DNA from: Oribacterium sp.
GTDB taxonomy: Bacteria > Bacillota_A > Clostridia > Lachnospirales > Lachnospiraceae
NCBI GenBank assembly: GCA_017940955.1
Contig: JAGAXP010000077.1
Span: 1 to 32,892, forward strand
Reading direction: 5' to 3'
Length of the DNA stretch: 32,892 nucleotides
The notes beneath the pieces are model-generated. The model was not told the DNA's origin, searched no databases, and saw only the letters and a program-made list of their open reading frames with translations. Below are positions 23,992 to 31,721 of this stretch, piece by piece. The first letter of the stretch is position 1. The number at the start of each line of letters is the position of its first letter. Both the position numbers and the translations under genes were made by a program.

Positions 23992-25647
23992 TTATTCGCG
24001 GCTGTAGACCCATTGCCCGCCTACCATGGTAGCCAGCACGGGAGCATCATGGATATGCTCCGGATCGCAGGTGGTAATGTCCGTTCCAAGCACGACCAGA
24101 TCAGCCTCCTTACCGACGGTGATGCTGCCAATCCTATCATCACACAAGAACTGATACGCTTCATTCAGAGTGGCAGCCTCGATCATTTGCTGGATAGTGA
24201 CACGCTCGGCTGCGTTATGTACAGTCTCCGGCTGCCCAAAAACATTACGTGTCACGCCTTTCTGTATGGCAATCAGCGGATAAGCCGGATTCGTAACGGC
24301 ATAATCACTGGCGGAGGTCACAACAACGCCTGCGTCGAAGAAGGATTTCATCGGCATTTGGGCCTCCGAGCGTTCCTCGCCCAAAATTGACACCATCTGC
24401 GCAAAGTAGTCGTCATCCATGTCAAACCAGTGGGGATCGGTGGAAGCCACAACACCCAGCTTTGCCATACGGGGGATGTCCGCCAAATCCACTGCCTGCA
24501 GATGCGTAATAGCGTCCCTCAAATCATGCGGTCCGGTCTCGGACAGCGCTTTCTCCATAGCATCTAAGGTCATAGCCAGCGCCCCATCTCCGATGGCATG
24601 TACATGTACCGTAAAGCCCAACTCGTGAGCTCTCTTAAATACAGCTGTCAGGGTTTCTAAGTCAAAGCGAACCAGCCCGCAGTAGTGGTTCTCCTGAGAT
24701 GCCGGATCGGCGTATGGCTCCTTCATATAGGCGGTGGCAGGATTGCCCTCAATGACGCCGTCCACTTGAATCTTTATATTGCTGAGATCAAACATAGCGC
24801 CCTTGGTTCGCTCCCTTAAACGAGCCGCGTATTCAATTTCCGCTATCGGGTCATGGCCTGCCGCCTGAAATACCTGATACCCGCCAAAGGCGTGCATGTG
24901 CAGCTTCCCTTCTATGTCCAGCTGATGATAAGCCTCTGTAGCGTTGTCAGTGCCATCGTTGTTAAGGATCGGGTCAAAGAATATGGTCTCTCCTTGCGCC
25001 AAATATTCCTCTTGATAATACAAAATCGCTTCCTTGTACTGCTCTACCGAGTAGGGAGTGAGCGGTTTAGCCAAATCCATGGCACCTTCTCGGAACCAAC
25101 CGGTTGGATTGCCCTCAGCATCCCGAACGACGATGCCATCACTGACATCCGGCGTGTCCTTGTTAATACCCAGACGCTCCATTCCCGGATGATTCACCCA
25201 GTAAGAATGATGCCCCGCATCCGCAATGCAAATCGGCTTGTCCGTCAATCCGTCAAGCATATCCGCAGTGGGACCGTTTGGCTCGAAATCCGGTATCACA
25301 AGGAAGCCCGTCCCCTGAATGACATCATGATCCGGATGTTTTTCGATGTGCTCTTTGATTGCGGCCCGATATTCTTCCAATGTTTTCCCTGTGTACAATC
25401 TTACCTGAAAAAGCGCTTCCGTGCCTCCTGGAGTGACATGTCCATGTCCTTCTCCAAGCCCTGGCAGAATGATTCCGTCCTCATACCTCTGTACTTTTGT
25501 TTCCTCACCGATATAATCCTTTACGCCTTCCTCGTCACCGACATAGACAAACTTGCCATCTGCAATCGCTGCCGCTCTTGCCCTTGGCTGTTTTTTGTCA
25601 ACGGTATAAATATTGCCATAAATAATTTTGTCTGCTTTCATCGCCAT
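23992..25647 (-). CDS. Amidohydrolase_3 family metallohydrolase (YtcJ-like), divergent subtype
   Basis: A 551-residue enzyme with the same fold but a different subtype from the 2736/14571/16518 set. Metal ligands: His68 and His70 in GEGHGHVTP, Lys292 in IKIQVDG, His350 in HVHAIGDGA, His382 in ITHLQ, Asp448 in SASDY. The motif order is complete, so activity is expected. AGGAGG lies 8 nt before the first ATG, favouring the start MAMKAD over the internal Met. TATAAT on the minus strand (25714-25719), about 70 nt upstream, may be a -10 box of its own promoter, since a strong hairpin separates it from the 25790 gene. Substrate unknown. Confidence 0.92.
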   Translation of the reverse strand: MAMKADKIIYGNIYTVDKKQPRARAAAIADGKFVYVGDEEGVKDYIGEETKVQRYEDGIILPGLGEGHGHVTPGGTEALFQVRLYTGKTLEEYRAAIKEHIEKHPDHDVIQGTGFLVIPDFEPNGPTADMLDGLTDKPICIADAGHHSYWVNHPGMERLGINKDTPDVSDGIVVRDAEGNPTGWFREGAMDLAKPLTPYSVEQYKEAILYYQEEYLAQGETIFFDPILNNDGTDNATEAYHQLDIEGKLHMHAFGGYQVFQAAGHDPIAEIEYAARLRERTKGAMFDLSNIKIQVDGVIEGNPATAYMKEPYADPASQENHYCGLVRFDLETLTAVFKRAHELGFTVHVHAIGDGALAMTLDAMEKALSETGPHDLRDAITHLQAVDLADIPRMAKLGVVASTDPHWFDMDDDYFAQMVSILGEERSEAQMPMKSFFDAGVVVTSASDYAVTNPAYPLIAIQKGVTRNVFGQPETVHNAAERVTIQQMIEAATLNEAYQFLCDDRIGSITVGKEADLVVLGTDITTCDPEHIHDAPVLATMVGGQWVYSRE

Positions 25648-25742
25648 CTGTATTACCTCCTCTTCAGTTTTTTTGTCAAAAACGTGTTGGTCTCGACCAT
25701 TCCGCCGATCCTAATTATAGTCTGCCGATTACAATAATACCC

Positions 25743-25770
25743 CCGGCAGGTTTCATAAATGACCTGCCGG
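25743..25770 (-). terminator. Intercistronic hairpin, likely terminator of the 25790 gene
   Basis: CCGGCAGGT and ACCTGCCGG are perfect 9-bp arms with a 10-nt loop; pairing can extend on both sides. On the minus strand GGGTATTATTGT follows, only moderately T-rich, so termination may be partial. Confidence 0.6.
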
Positions 25771-25789
25771 AGTATGTTAATTATAAAGT

Positions 25790-27493
25790 TTAAATGCTTT
25801 TAAATACTGTTTTTCCCTTAAACACGGTTTCAACTATTTTGATATCCTGAATCTGTTCTACGGGAATGGTTTCAATATCACTATCCAGGACGGCAAGTTC
25901 TGCGGATTTTCCAACTTCGATTGAGCCGGTCACGTTTTCCAGATGAGCCTGATATGCCGGATGGATTGTATGAGCCTGAAGTGCTTCCTTAAGGCTTACG
26001 CACTCCGAAGGCATTGCTGCAAGATTATCCTTGAAAAGCTCATATGTAGCATCCATCTTGATATGTCTTCTGGTCATGGCTACCTGAATAGCTGCAATCC
26101 CATAGGATGGGCTGACAAAAAAGTCTGACCCATAGGCGCAGACTACTCCGTTATCTATAAGTGACTTACTGGGATAAAACTGTCTGACAACATCTTCACC
26201 CCAGTCAGCGACCAGCACCGGTTCTTCCTTCGGATTGTCACAAAACCATGCAGGCTGGTTGCTTGCAATGATATGGCTTTTGCCCATACGGACTCTGTCC
26301 TCGGGAGCAACAAGCATACAATGAGCAATGATGTTTCTGATTTCGGAATTCTGACATAGTTCCTGTGCATTCTCATAGCAGTCGATAACCCTTCGGATGG
26401 CGTAACTTCCCATGGCGTGGGTATGAATATTAAAGCCCTCCATATTTGCGCGAGCCATAGACTCCTTCATATGTTCTTCATCCCATAGCAGCGGTTCCCT
26501 TGTGCCTGGTTTTTTGTCTTTGGTTGTTGTTAGATAGAGTTCAATCGCAGAAGGTGAACCATCAGCAAAATATTTAACCGTATTTACGGTAAACATATCT
26601 CCCACATCAAACTTTGTACGGTTTTTGATCGCTTTTTCAAGGTCTTCCTCTCTGGTCACGTCGTTAACGTTATGTACACCGGATACCCTAGCAGTAAATT
26701 CTCCGTTTTTTGCCATCTCAGAAAGTACTGTATAGGATACCTCTGACTGCTGGCAGTCACATAACAGCGTGAATCCTGTTCCGTTGAACATCTCGAAAGC
26801 TTTCTTGATGCAGTCATGATGTTCCTTTGGTGAAAACTCATATCCCGGAATGCTGTCTATGATAGGAAGAAAGACTACAGGCTCCTGGATATATCCGCTT
26901 GGGCTTCCGTCCTCTTCCCTGGCGATCAGGCCGTCATGGTCATCCACATCCTTCGTAATTCCGGCAGCCTCCAACGCCTTTGTGTTAAGCATCACCACAT
27001 GTCCGCAATATGACATCAGAACGGCAGGTTTATCGGGCACTACTGCATCAATATCGTGTCTGGTGAATGGTCTTACGATTCCCTGCAGACTTCCGGAAAA
27101 CCAAAACCTGTCCCAGCCAAGCCCTCTTATTACTTTGGCATCCTTGTGCTCATCAGCGTAAGCTTTCAATGTTTCCTGAATCTGTTTAACAACATCCTCA
27201 GGAGTGTCCTTTTTTTGATCCGGTACAATACCGCTGAAACTGCAGGTTCCGAATTTTTTCGCAGAATGCGCTATATGTAGATGCGCATCTCCAAGACCGG
27301 GGATGACGCTCTTTCCATTGCAGTCAATGACTTCCGTATTATCGTCGATCCACTCTGTAATGCCTGCCTCATCTCCGACATATGTGAATTTACCGTCCCT
27401 GATAGCAAGCGCCTGTGCATGTGTCTCCGTTCCATCCAGTGCAATGGAGTAAATCTTAGCATTCCTGTAAACCTTGTCTGCTTTCTGTGACAT
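25790..27493 (-). CDS. Amidohydrolase_3 family metallohydrolase (YtcJ-like), divergent subtype
   Basis: A 567-residue enzyme with His71 and His73 (GDAHLHI), Lys307 in TVKYFADGS, His359 in THAMGSYA, His391 in IAHCML and Asp457 in YGSDFF. It is more like typical YtcJ/formamide deformylase proteins than the array trio is. GAGGTAATACAA precedes the ATG. It starts 186 nt from, and points away from, the complete response regulator gene; the GC-rich palindrome at 27585-27607 lies between the two starts and could control both. This divergent arrangement is the best hint that the two-component system senses or answers to a substrate of these hydrolases (inference). Confidence 0.92.
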   Translation of the reverse strand: MSQKADKVYRNAKIYSIALDGTETHAQALAIRDGKFTYVGDEAGITEWIDDNTEVIDCNGKSVIPGLGDAHLHIAHSAKKFGTCSFSGIVPDQKKDTPEDVVKQIQETLKAYADEHKDAKVIRGLGWDRFWFSGSLQGIVRPFTRHDIDAVVPDKPAVLMSYCGHVVMLNTKALEAAGITKDVDDHDGLIAREEDGSPSGYIQEPVVFLPIIDSIPGYEFSPKEHHDCIKKAFEMFNGTGFTLLCDCQQSEVSYTVLSEMAKNGEFTARVSGVHNVNDVTREEDLEKAIKNRTKFDVGDMFTVNTVKYFADGSPSAIELYLTTTKDKKPGTREPLLWDEEHMKESMARANMEGFNIHTHAMGSYAIRRVIDCYENAQELCQNSEIRNIIAHCMLVAPEDRVRMGKSHIIASNQPAWFCDNPKEEPVLVADWGEDVVRQFYPSKSLIDNGVVCAYGSDFFVSPSYGIAAIQVAMTRRHIKMDATYELFKDNLAAMPSECVSLKEALQAHTIHPAYQAHLENVTGSIEVGKSAELAVLDSDIETIPVEQIQDIKIVETVFKGKTVFKSI

Positions 27494-27584
27494 TTGTATT
27501 ACCTCTCTCTTTCTTTATGATTTTTCAAATCACGACCTGCATTTATAGTAAAAATGATACTGTTATTTAAATTCTCTCTCAAGA

Positions 27585-27607
27585 GGGGGTGCCAGAATGC
27601 CACCCCC
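27585..27607. promoter_or_regulatory. GC-rich palindrome between divergent genes
   Basis: GGGGGTG and CACCCCC flank a 9-nt centre that is itself partly symmetric. It stands out in AT-rich DNA and lies 17 nt before the -35 box of the regulator gene. A near copy occurs at 22660-22683 before the truncated cassette. Being upstream of the promoter rather than after it, it looks like a protein binding site; the XRE-type regulator itself is a candidate. Confidence 0.6.
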
Positions 27608-27624
27608 TTATATGATTAAGTATC

Positions 27625-27653
27625 TTGCTTTTGTTCTTTCCATTCTTTATATT
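27625..27653 (+). promoter_or_regulatory. Promoter of the complete two-component cassette
   Basis: TTGCTT, 17 nt, TATATT, conserved in sequence and spacing with 22702-22730 while bases around it differ. It lies 27 nt before the regulator start, with GAGAGGAG as ribosome binding site. Confidence 0.72.
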
Positions 27654-27679
27654 TAGCTTGATGAGAGGAGTATCGCGAA

Positions 27680-28279
27680 ATGAAGATGCATTTTGCAGAA
27701 ACCATAAGAAAAATAAGAGGCGAGAATGGGCTATCACAGCGGGAGCTGGCTGAAAGGGTCTTTGTCACCAGGACCACCATAGCAAAATGGGAAAACGGCA
27801 CCCGTCTGCCGGATGCTGTGATGATCTCCCGCCTGGCGAAGTGTTTGAACATAGATGTCAATACACTTCTCTCCGCTGTGACGGAAAGCGACGAATCCCC
27901 CAATGTCATCATGGTAGACGATAGAAAAAATATTCTCTCCGGTGGTCTGCCTATTCTGGAAGAGGCAATGCCATATGCCTCGATTGTAGGCTTTACAAGT
28001 CCTTCCGAGGCTATAGAATACGCAAGAATAAATCGGATTGCTTTGGCTTTTCTCGATATTGAATTAGGAAAAACGACCGGATTTGAACTTTGTCGTACAT
28101 TACTTATGCTCAATCCCCGCACTAATGTAGTGTATCTGACTGCGTACAGCGAATACTCTTTGGATGCATGGGGTACGGGAGCCAGTGGTTTTATGCTCAA
28201 GCCTATCACACGTGAGGGCGTATTGGAGCAGCTTAAGAACCTGAGATATCCGTTTTTTGTTGGTGGTGAATGCGAATGA
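27680..28279 (+). CDS. Response regulator with reversed order: N-terminal XRE HTH, C-terminal receiver domain
   Basis: The 199-residue protein begins with a Cro/C1-type helix-turn-helix (about 5-62: IRKIRGENGLSQRELAE, TTIAKWENGTRLP) and then a receiver domain (about 74-190). The receiver has the acidic pair Asp80-Asp81 (MVDD), phosphoacceptor Asp126 (AFLDIE), the Thr of YLTAYSEYSLDAW and Lys174 (MLKP), so it should accept phosphate. Most response regulators have the receiver first, so this order is unusual. Its stop overlaps the kinase start (ATGA), giving coupled synthesis. It probably binds near its own promoter and the divergent amidohydrolase promoter. A truncated duplicate lies at 22757. 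Confidence 0.92.
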   Translation: MKMHFAETIRKIRGENGLSQRELAERVFVTRTTIAKWENGTRLPDAVMISRLAKCLNIDVNTLLSAVTESDESPNVIMVDDRKNILSGGLPILEEAMPYASIVGFTSPSEAIEYARINRIALAFLDIELGKTTGFELCRTLLMLNPRTNVVYLTAYSEYSLDAWGTGASGFMLKPITREGVLEQLKNLRYPFFVGGECE

Positions 28280-29574
28280 ACGGTTGGGAAAATCTTCTTT
28301 TCTTCATGAGCGGCTTCCTGCTTTCGATGGCATTGCTGGGGCTGGCGATAGCTGTCATTATGCCGTTTATTGATCGGTGGAATAAGAGCTTTTTCATAAT
28401 TTTATTTTTTATTCTTGCGCTGTGTATGGCCTCCAAGCTCGTCGACGCATTCGTTTGCATGGATCCGGCTATGATAATCGTAGAGAAAGCAGCATGGTTT
28501 TTTGAGTCCCTGTTTGCTTCTGTCTCCATACCCATGTTCACTTTTTACTTGCTGCATTGCTGTGGAAATAACAGGAAGGGACGCAAATTATTAGGTGCGG
28601 TAATTTCTCTTTGGGTCATTTATTTTATATTGCTCATATTCGCACAGTTCACGACTTGCTTTTATTATATTACGCCGGACAAACAGTTTATGATCGGCTC
28701 TTGGTATTCTCTGCTGATTGCTCCGCTGATTGTATGTATGGTGCTCAACCTTTTAGGCGTGGTAAACAGGAGGAGCCGTTTATCAAAAATGAATTTATGT
28801 GCATTCCTCTTATTCCTGCTTCCTTTGACGGTTGCTTTGATGATGCATATTTTTGTCGTTAACTTTATGGTTATAGAAATCGGTGTAACGATTTCCGTGT
28901 TTTCCATGTTCTTCGTTGTTCTTGTGAATCAGAATGAGCAGCATATGAGCCAACAACAGGAAATTGCACGGCAACAGGCCAGTATCATGGTCTTGCAGAT
29001 GCGCCCCCATTTCATCTTCAATACCATGATGAGTATATACTACCTTTGTGAGCAGGATATGAAAAAGGCCCGTCAGGTCACATTGGATTTCACAACCTAT
29101 CTGCGCAGAAATTTCACTGCAATCGCTAGTAACCATACCATACCGTTTGCCGATGAACTGGAGCATACTCGAGCTTATCTTTCTGTAGAACAGGCAAGCT
29201 TTGAAGAACGGCTTATTGTTGAATATAATATAACCCATAATCTTTTTCGCCTGCCACCGCTTACACTGCAGCCTATTGTTGAGAACGCGGTTAAACATGG
29301 CATGGATCCGGATTCTGATCCGCTTTATGTTACAATCAGGACATATCATATGGATTCCCACAGCGTGATCATCGTTGAAGATAATGGCCCTGGATTTGAA
29401 ATGGCGGATAATTCCCAATCATGTATGACATTGACAAACATCCGACAGCGATTAAAACTGATGTGCAAAGGAAAGATGGAAATCACATCTCGGAACGGTG
29501 GTGGAACTAAGGTCACGATTACTGTCCCGGATAACAGTAAGGTTTCAAATGAAGAATATTCACTTGAAGCATAG
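28276..29574 (+). CDS. 7TM sensor histidine kinase (LytS/YpdA-like, His_kinase PF06580 type)
   Basis: The 432-residue kinase has seven hydrophobic helices in residues 1-217, a Gln-rich linker, the phosphoacceptor His245 in MRPHFIFN, and an ATPase domain with N-box PIVENAVKHG (333-342) and G1 box EDNGPGF (368-374). The start is the ATG overlapping the regulator stop; an in-frame ATG two codons earlier is also possible. It should phosphorylate the neighbouring XRE-receiver protein. The 7TM part has no extracellular domain, so it may sense a membrane-soluble or small ligand. A perfect terminator follows. A copy missing the kinase half lies at 22942. Confidence 0.93.
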   Translation: MNGWENLLFFMSGFLLSMALLGLAIAVIMPFIDRWNKSFFIILFFILALCMASKLVDAFVCMDPAMIIVEKAAWFFESLFASVSIPMFTFYLLHCCGNNRKGRKLLGAVISLWVIYFILLIFAQFTTCFYYITPDKQFMIGSWYSLLIAPLIVCMVLNLLGVVNRRSRLSKMNLCAFLLFLLPLTVALMMHIFVVNFMVIEIGVTISVFSMFFVVLVNQNEQHMSQQQEIARQQASIMVLQMRPHFIFNTMMSIYYLCEQDMKKARQVTLDFTTYLRRNFTAIASNHTIPFADELEHTRAYLSVEQASFEERLIVEYNITHNLFRLPPLTLQPIVENAVKHGMDPDSDPLYVTIRTYHMDSHSVIIVEDNGPGFEMADNSQSCMTLTNIRQRLKLMCKGKMEITSRNGGGTKVTITVPDNSKVSNEEYSLEA

Positions 29575-29651
29575 ATATTAGTTCCTTAATTCATGGATAT
29601 GTAAAGCATTTTCATCATGAAATGATGTACGGTACTATAATAATTATTCAA

Positions 29652-29700
29652 AAAAACAGGGGTGCAATCTTTGGAAATAAATGATTGCACCCCTGTTTTT
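29652..29700 (+). terminator. Rho-independent terminator of the two-component cassette
   Basis: Arms at 29652-29669 and 29683-29700 are perfectly complementary over 18 bp (core ACAGGGGTGCAATC), with a 13-nt loop, ending in TTTTT. The A-run on the left would also let it work on the other strand. Confidence 0.92.
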
Positions 29701-29984
29701 GGTCTCGAAACTTGCTAGATGTTCGGAAAAAATACCGAACAGTATCGTTTTAAAGATATTTTGAATGGAAAATACTCAATGCTTCCTCCATGGAAATCTG
29801 TAATCCAAGTTGTTCAGTTCTTACAGGCTCTGATAATTACAGATTGGATCTTTAAAAAATAAACCAAAATTTGAAAAATCTGTAAAAAGTCGCAAAAAAA
29901 GAAAGCCCATTTTATGAGCTTCCTAAGGAGCTTACATTTTACAGGTGCTCCTTAATCCGACAACTTTTTGCATTTAAAACTTCT
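29701..29984. other. Gene-free spacer with several small inverted repeats
   Basis: No credible gene. Visible pairs: GTTCGG/CCGAAC (29721-29740), AATCTGTAAT/ATTACAGATT (29795-29845), AAGGAGC/GCTCCTT (29925-29953). TCTGTAAAAAG near 29879 recalls the ends of the 5501-5740 element, so this may be a decayed copy of it. Confidence 0.5.
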
Positions 29985-30049
29985 AAAAAAGTCTCGTTGA
30001 CCTCTTCAATTGCCGTAATATAGTCGGTTTAACCGGAACCTGTAAAAAA
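29985..30049. repeat. Partial copy of the 5501-5740 MITE-like element
   Basis: This block matches 5673-5738 in the same orientation, including GTCTCGTT-ACCTCTTCAATTG, CGGTTTAACC and CTGTAAAAA, with about ten differences and one or two short gaps. It is the right half of the element; a matching left end is not clear here. Confidence 0.75.
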
Positions 30050-30114
30050 TAAAGGATGCGGAGAATTGAACCGCATACTTATAATTGTTTATTATTTCTT
30101 TAGTTAATGTGTGA

Positions 30115-30394
30115 TTATGCCTTTTCAAATATTGTATAAGGCGCTGTATACTCGTTTCCTCCATACCATTCCGGAAAATACACTGTATACATCCAATCAT
30201 CTAAGTTGCCTTCATTTCCTCCCGGCATTAGCTCTATGGGATCTTACCTGACCTCTTCCGTATTTTGGTCTTGATGGCATTGTAACCCAATCTCCAATTT
30301 TAAATACCTATGCCGGATTAGAACCATTGCCTGTTCCGCCAGTTGCATTAGCCATTAAATCATCATTAAGCTCTATATTCTTGTTATCTGACAT
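30115..30394 (-). pseudogene. Double-glycine leader peptide gene, broken by a stop and a frameshift
   Basis: AGGAGGAAACCAAG precedes an ATG. The frame reads an acidic leader ending ELNDDLMANATGG, the Gly-Gly type cut by bacteriocin/peptide exporters, then TGNGSNPA and a TAG at codon 29 (30308-30310). Past the TAG the same frame gives FKIGDWVTMPSRPKYGRGQVRS; after one extra base the next frame continues IELMPGGNEG, DDWMYTVYFPEWYGG, EYTAPYTIFEKA and TAA. Restoring both gives a coherent 92-residue secreted-type protein with an SH3-like GDWV...GxGxV pattern. As it stands only a 28-residue peptide is encoded. Function unknown; a bacteriocin-like or exported peptide is one reading. Confidence 0.65.
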
Positions 30395-30885
30395 CTTGGT
30401 TTCCTCCTATGCTTTTTTATTTCTTAGAATCTTCTCCTGATTCTTCGTCCCGTTCCTTTATGATTCGACTCTATCATGTCCATATTTCCTTTTTATTCGG
30501 TCGATTTTCATGTCTATTCGGTCAGAAAACCATTTCGATTTATCTCAACGGTCATTATCAAGACATATCCCTTATCGTCTTTATTTAATCGATATTTACA
30601 TATATTTATATATATTTGTATTAATTCTTCTCCTCTTCAGGTATGGCTTTATATTCTCCTCTCTCCTGTACACTGATATGGATATGTGCCATCATATTCT
30701 AAAGTTGAGTATTTGAACGGTTATTTTAGGAATTTTACGGAGTTTTCGATGGATACCACACATTAACATATAAAACAGCCACATTTTTCTATATTCTCAT
30801 TTTATGATCTGATAAAAATCATCGATCGATAGACCCTATATCTTCAAAAATCGTAAATCGACTCAACTATTTTTTTATACAAAAA
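30395..30885. other. AT-rich spacer without a supported gene
   Basis: Low-complexity TATA/TTTATA-rich DNA. Two open frames of about 67 codons on the plus strand are biased toward Ile/Tyr/Phe/Leu and have no ribosome binding site. A short direct repeat ATTCGGTC occurs twice (about 30495 and 30517). The promoter of the broken leader-peptide gene should lie here but no clear boxes were found. Confidence 0.6.
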
Positions 30886-30922
30886 ATATCCAGGTCACGC
30901 CTTATAGATATGACCTGGATAT
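30886..30922 (-). terminator. Rho-independent terminator of the kptA-containing operon
   Basis: ATATCCAGGTCA and TGACCTGGATAT are perfect 12-bp arms with a 13-nt loop. On the minus strand TTTTT follows. It lies 19 nt after the stop of the 53-residue gene, which supports that small gene as the last of the operon. Confidence 0.85.
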
Positions 30923-30940
30923 ACTAATCATCAGCTATTC

Positions 30941-31102
30941 TCAAACTATAGAGCTTAAAAAGACTTTAAATAATACACTTACACATATCAAAAGAAGGAT
31001 GCACCCCGCACATCCTCCACCGCCTCTTTTGGGTGAACTGTGGTCATCGAACATTCCCAGCATAAACATATCAAAAAACTCATCATCGTCATTAATGCTC
31101 AT
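30941..31102 (-). CDS. 53-residue membrane peptide with GGGGCAGC motif
   Basis: A short gene with good signals: GAAAGGAGC before ATG, 24 nt after the kptA stop, and a terminator 19 nt after its TGA. The product has an acidic, Met/Phe-rich N-terminal part (MSINDDDEFFDMFMLGMF), then KRGGGGCAGCILLLICVSVLF, a glycine/cysteine hinge leading into one membrane helix, and a short tail. No family is recognised. The CxxC next to a helix could bind metal or be acylated, or the peptide could be a small membrane regulator. Coding nature is inferred from signals and composition, not from a known homolog. Confidence 0.7.
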   Translation of the reverse strand: MSINDDDEFFDMFMLGMFDDHSSPKRGGGGCAGCILLLICVSVLFKVFLSSIV

Positions 31103-31126
31103 AATCCGGGCTCCTTTCAATAGAGT

Positions 31127-31693
31127 TTACTTTAACCCTTCACCACTATATGGGTTATAAACTTCTATATATTCCTTTGGTACATTCTTAGACAACCATA
31201 CACCATTTTCTGACAGGAAAAACTCATACCCATCTTCTGCCATTCTTCCGGAATACACTTTGAATACTACAGGTTTTCCATGTCGGCTTCCTACTTTGAT
31301 CGCTGTTTCATAGTCTTTTGAGAGATGTACATATAATCTTGATTTTGGGATAAGTCCACCTTTAAGTATGGATGCAACATATTTTTCACCGGTCCCATGC
31401 CAAAGCATTTCAGGAGGAATGGTCTTTTTTAGTTCCACATCCACGTTAATAGAATGCCCCTGATTTGCGCGAATAAGCGTCTTATCCTCGCTAAAAGAAT
31501 ATCTTTGCTTATCATCTTCCGCTACTATCTTTTCAAGCATATCCATGCTGAACCTATGTGTTTTTCCTATCCCGTCAATTAGTTCCTGTACATCTGCCCA
31601 ACCGTGCTCATCAAGTTTTATACCAATGGTCTCCGGTTTATGCCTAAGTATAAGACTCAGAAACTTGCTTAATTCTTTTTCTTTCTTATCCAT
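31127..31693 (-). CDS. kptA: RNA 2'-phosphotransferase (Tpt1/KptA)
   Basis: A 188-residue enzyme that removes an internal 2'-phosphate from RNA using NAD+, forming ADP-ribose 1'',2''-cyclic phosphate. Both lobes are clear: an N-terminal winged helix (LSKFLSLILRHKPETIGI, GWADV) and a C-terminal NAD-binding lobe (ANQGHS, MLWHGT, RLYVHLS). The four catalytic residues of the family fall at Arg17, His18, Arg64 and Arg119, at the spacing known for the bacterial enzyme. Length is normal. The ribosome binding site is weak (GGGG). It lies between a GNAT gene and the 53-residue peptide gene. Its natural substrate in bacteria is unsettled, since they lack the tRNA splicing that needs it in eukaryotes. 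Confidence 0.95.
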   Translation of the reverse strand: MDKKEKELSKFLSLILRHKPETIGIKLDEHGWADVQELIDGIGKTHRFSMDMLEKIVAEDDKQRYSFSEDKTLIRANQGHSINVDVELKKTIPPEMLWHGTGEKYVASILKGGLIPKSRLYVHLSKDYETAIKVGSRHGKPVVFKVYSGRMAEDGYEFFLSENGVWLSKNVPKEYIEVYNPYSGEGLK

Positions 31694-31721
31694 AGTAAAC
31701 GCCCCGTAAGGATATGATTAT

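Noticed and set aside
24853..25737. 294-codon plus-strand frame opposite the 23992 amidohydrolase and its upstream spacer, with hydrophobic segments at its end.
   Set aside because: It lies opposite conserved motifs and its hydrophobic parts come from complemented charged codons; no start signal.
30006..30200. 64-codon minus-strand frame.
   Set aside because: It covers the final part of the broken leader-peptide gene in a wrong frame and runs into the repeat.
30476..30716. Two overlapping plus-strand frames rich in Ile, Tyr and Phe.
   Set aside because: Composition reflects AT-rich low-complexity DNA and no ribosome binding site is present.
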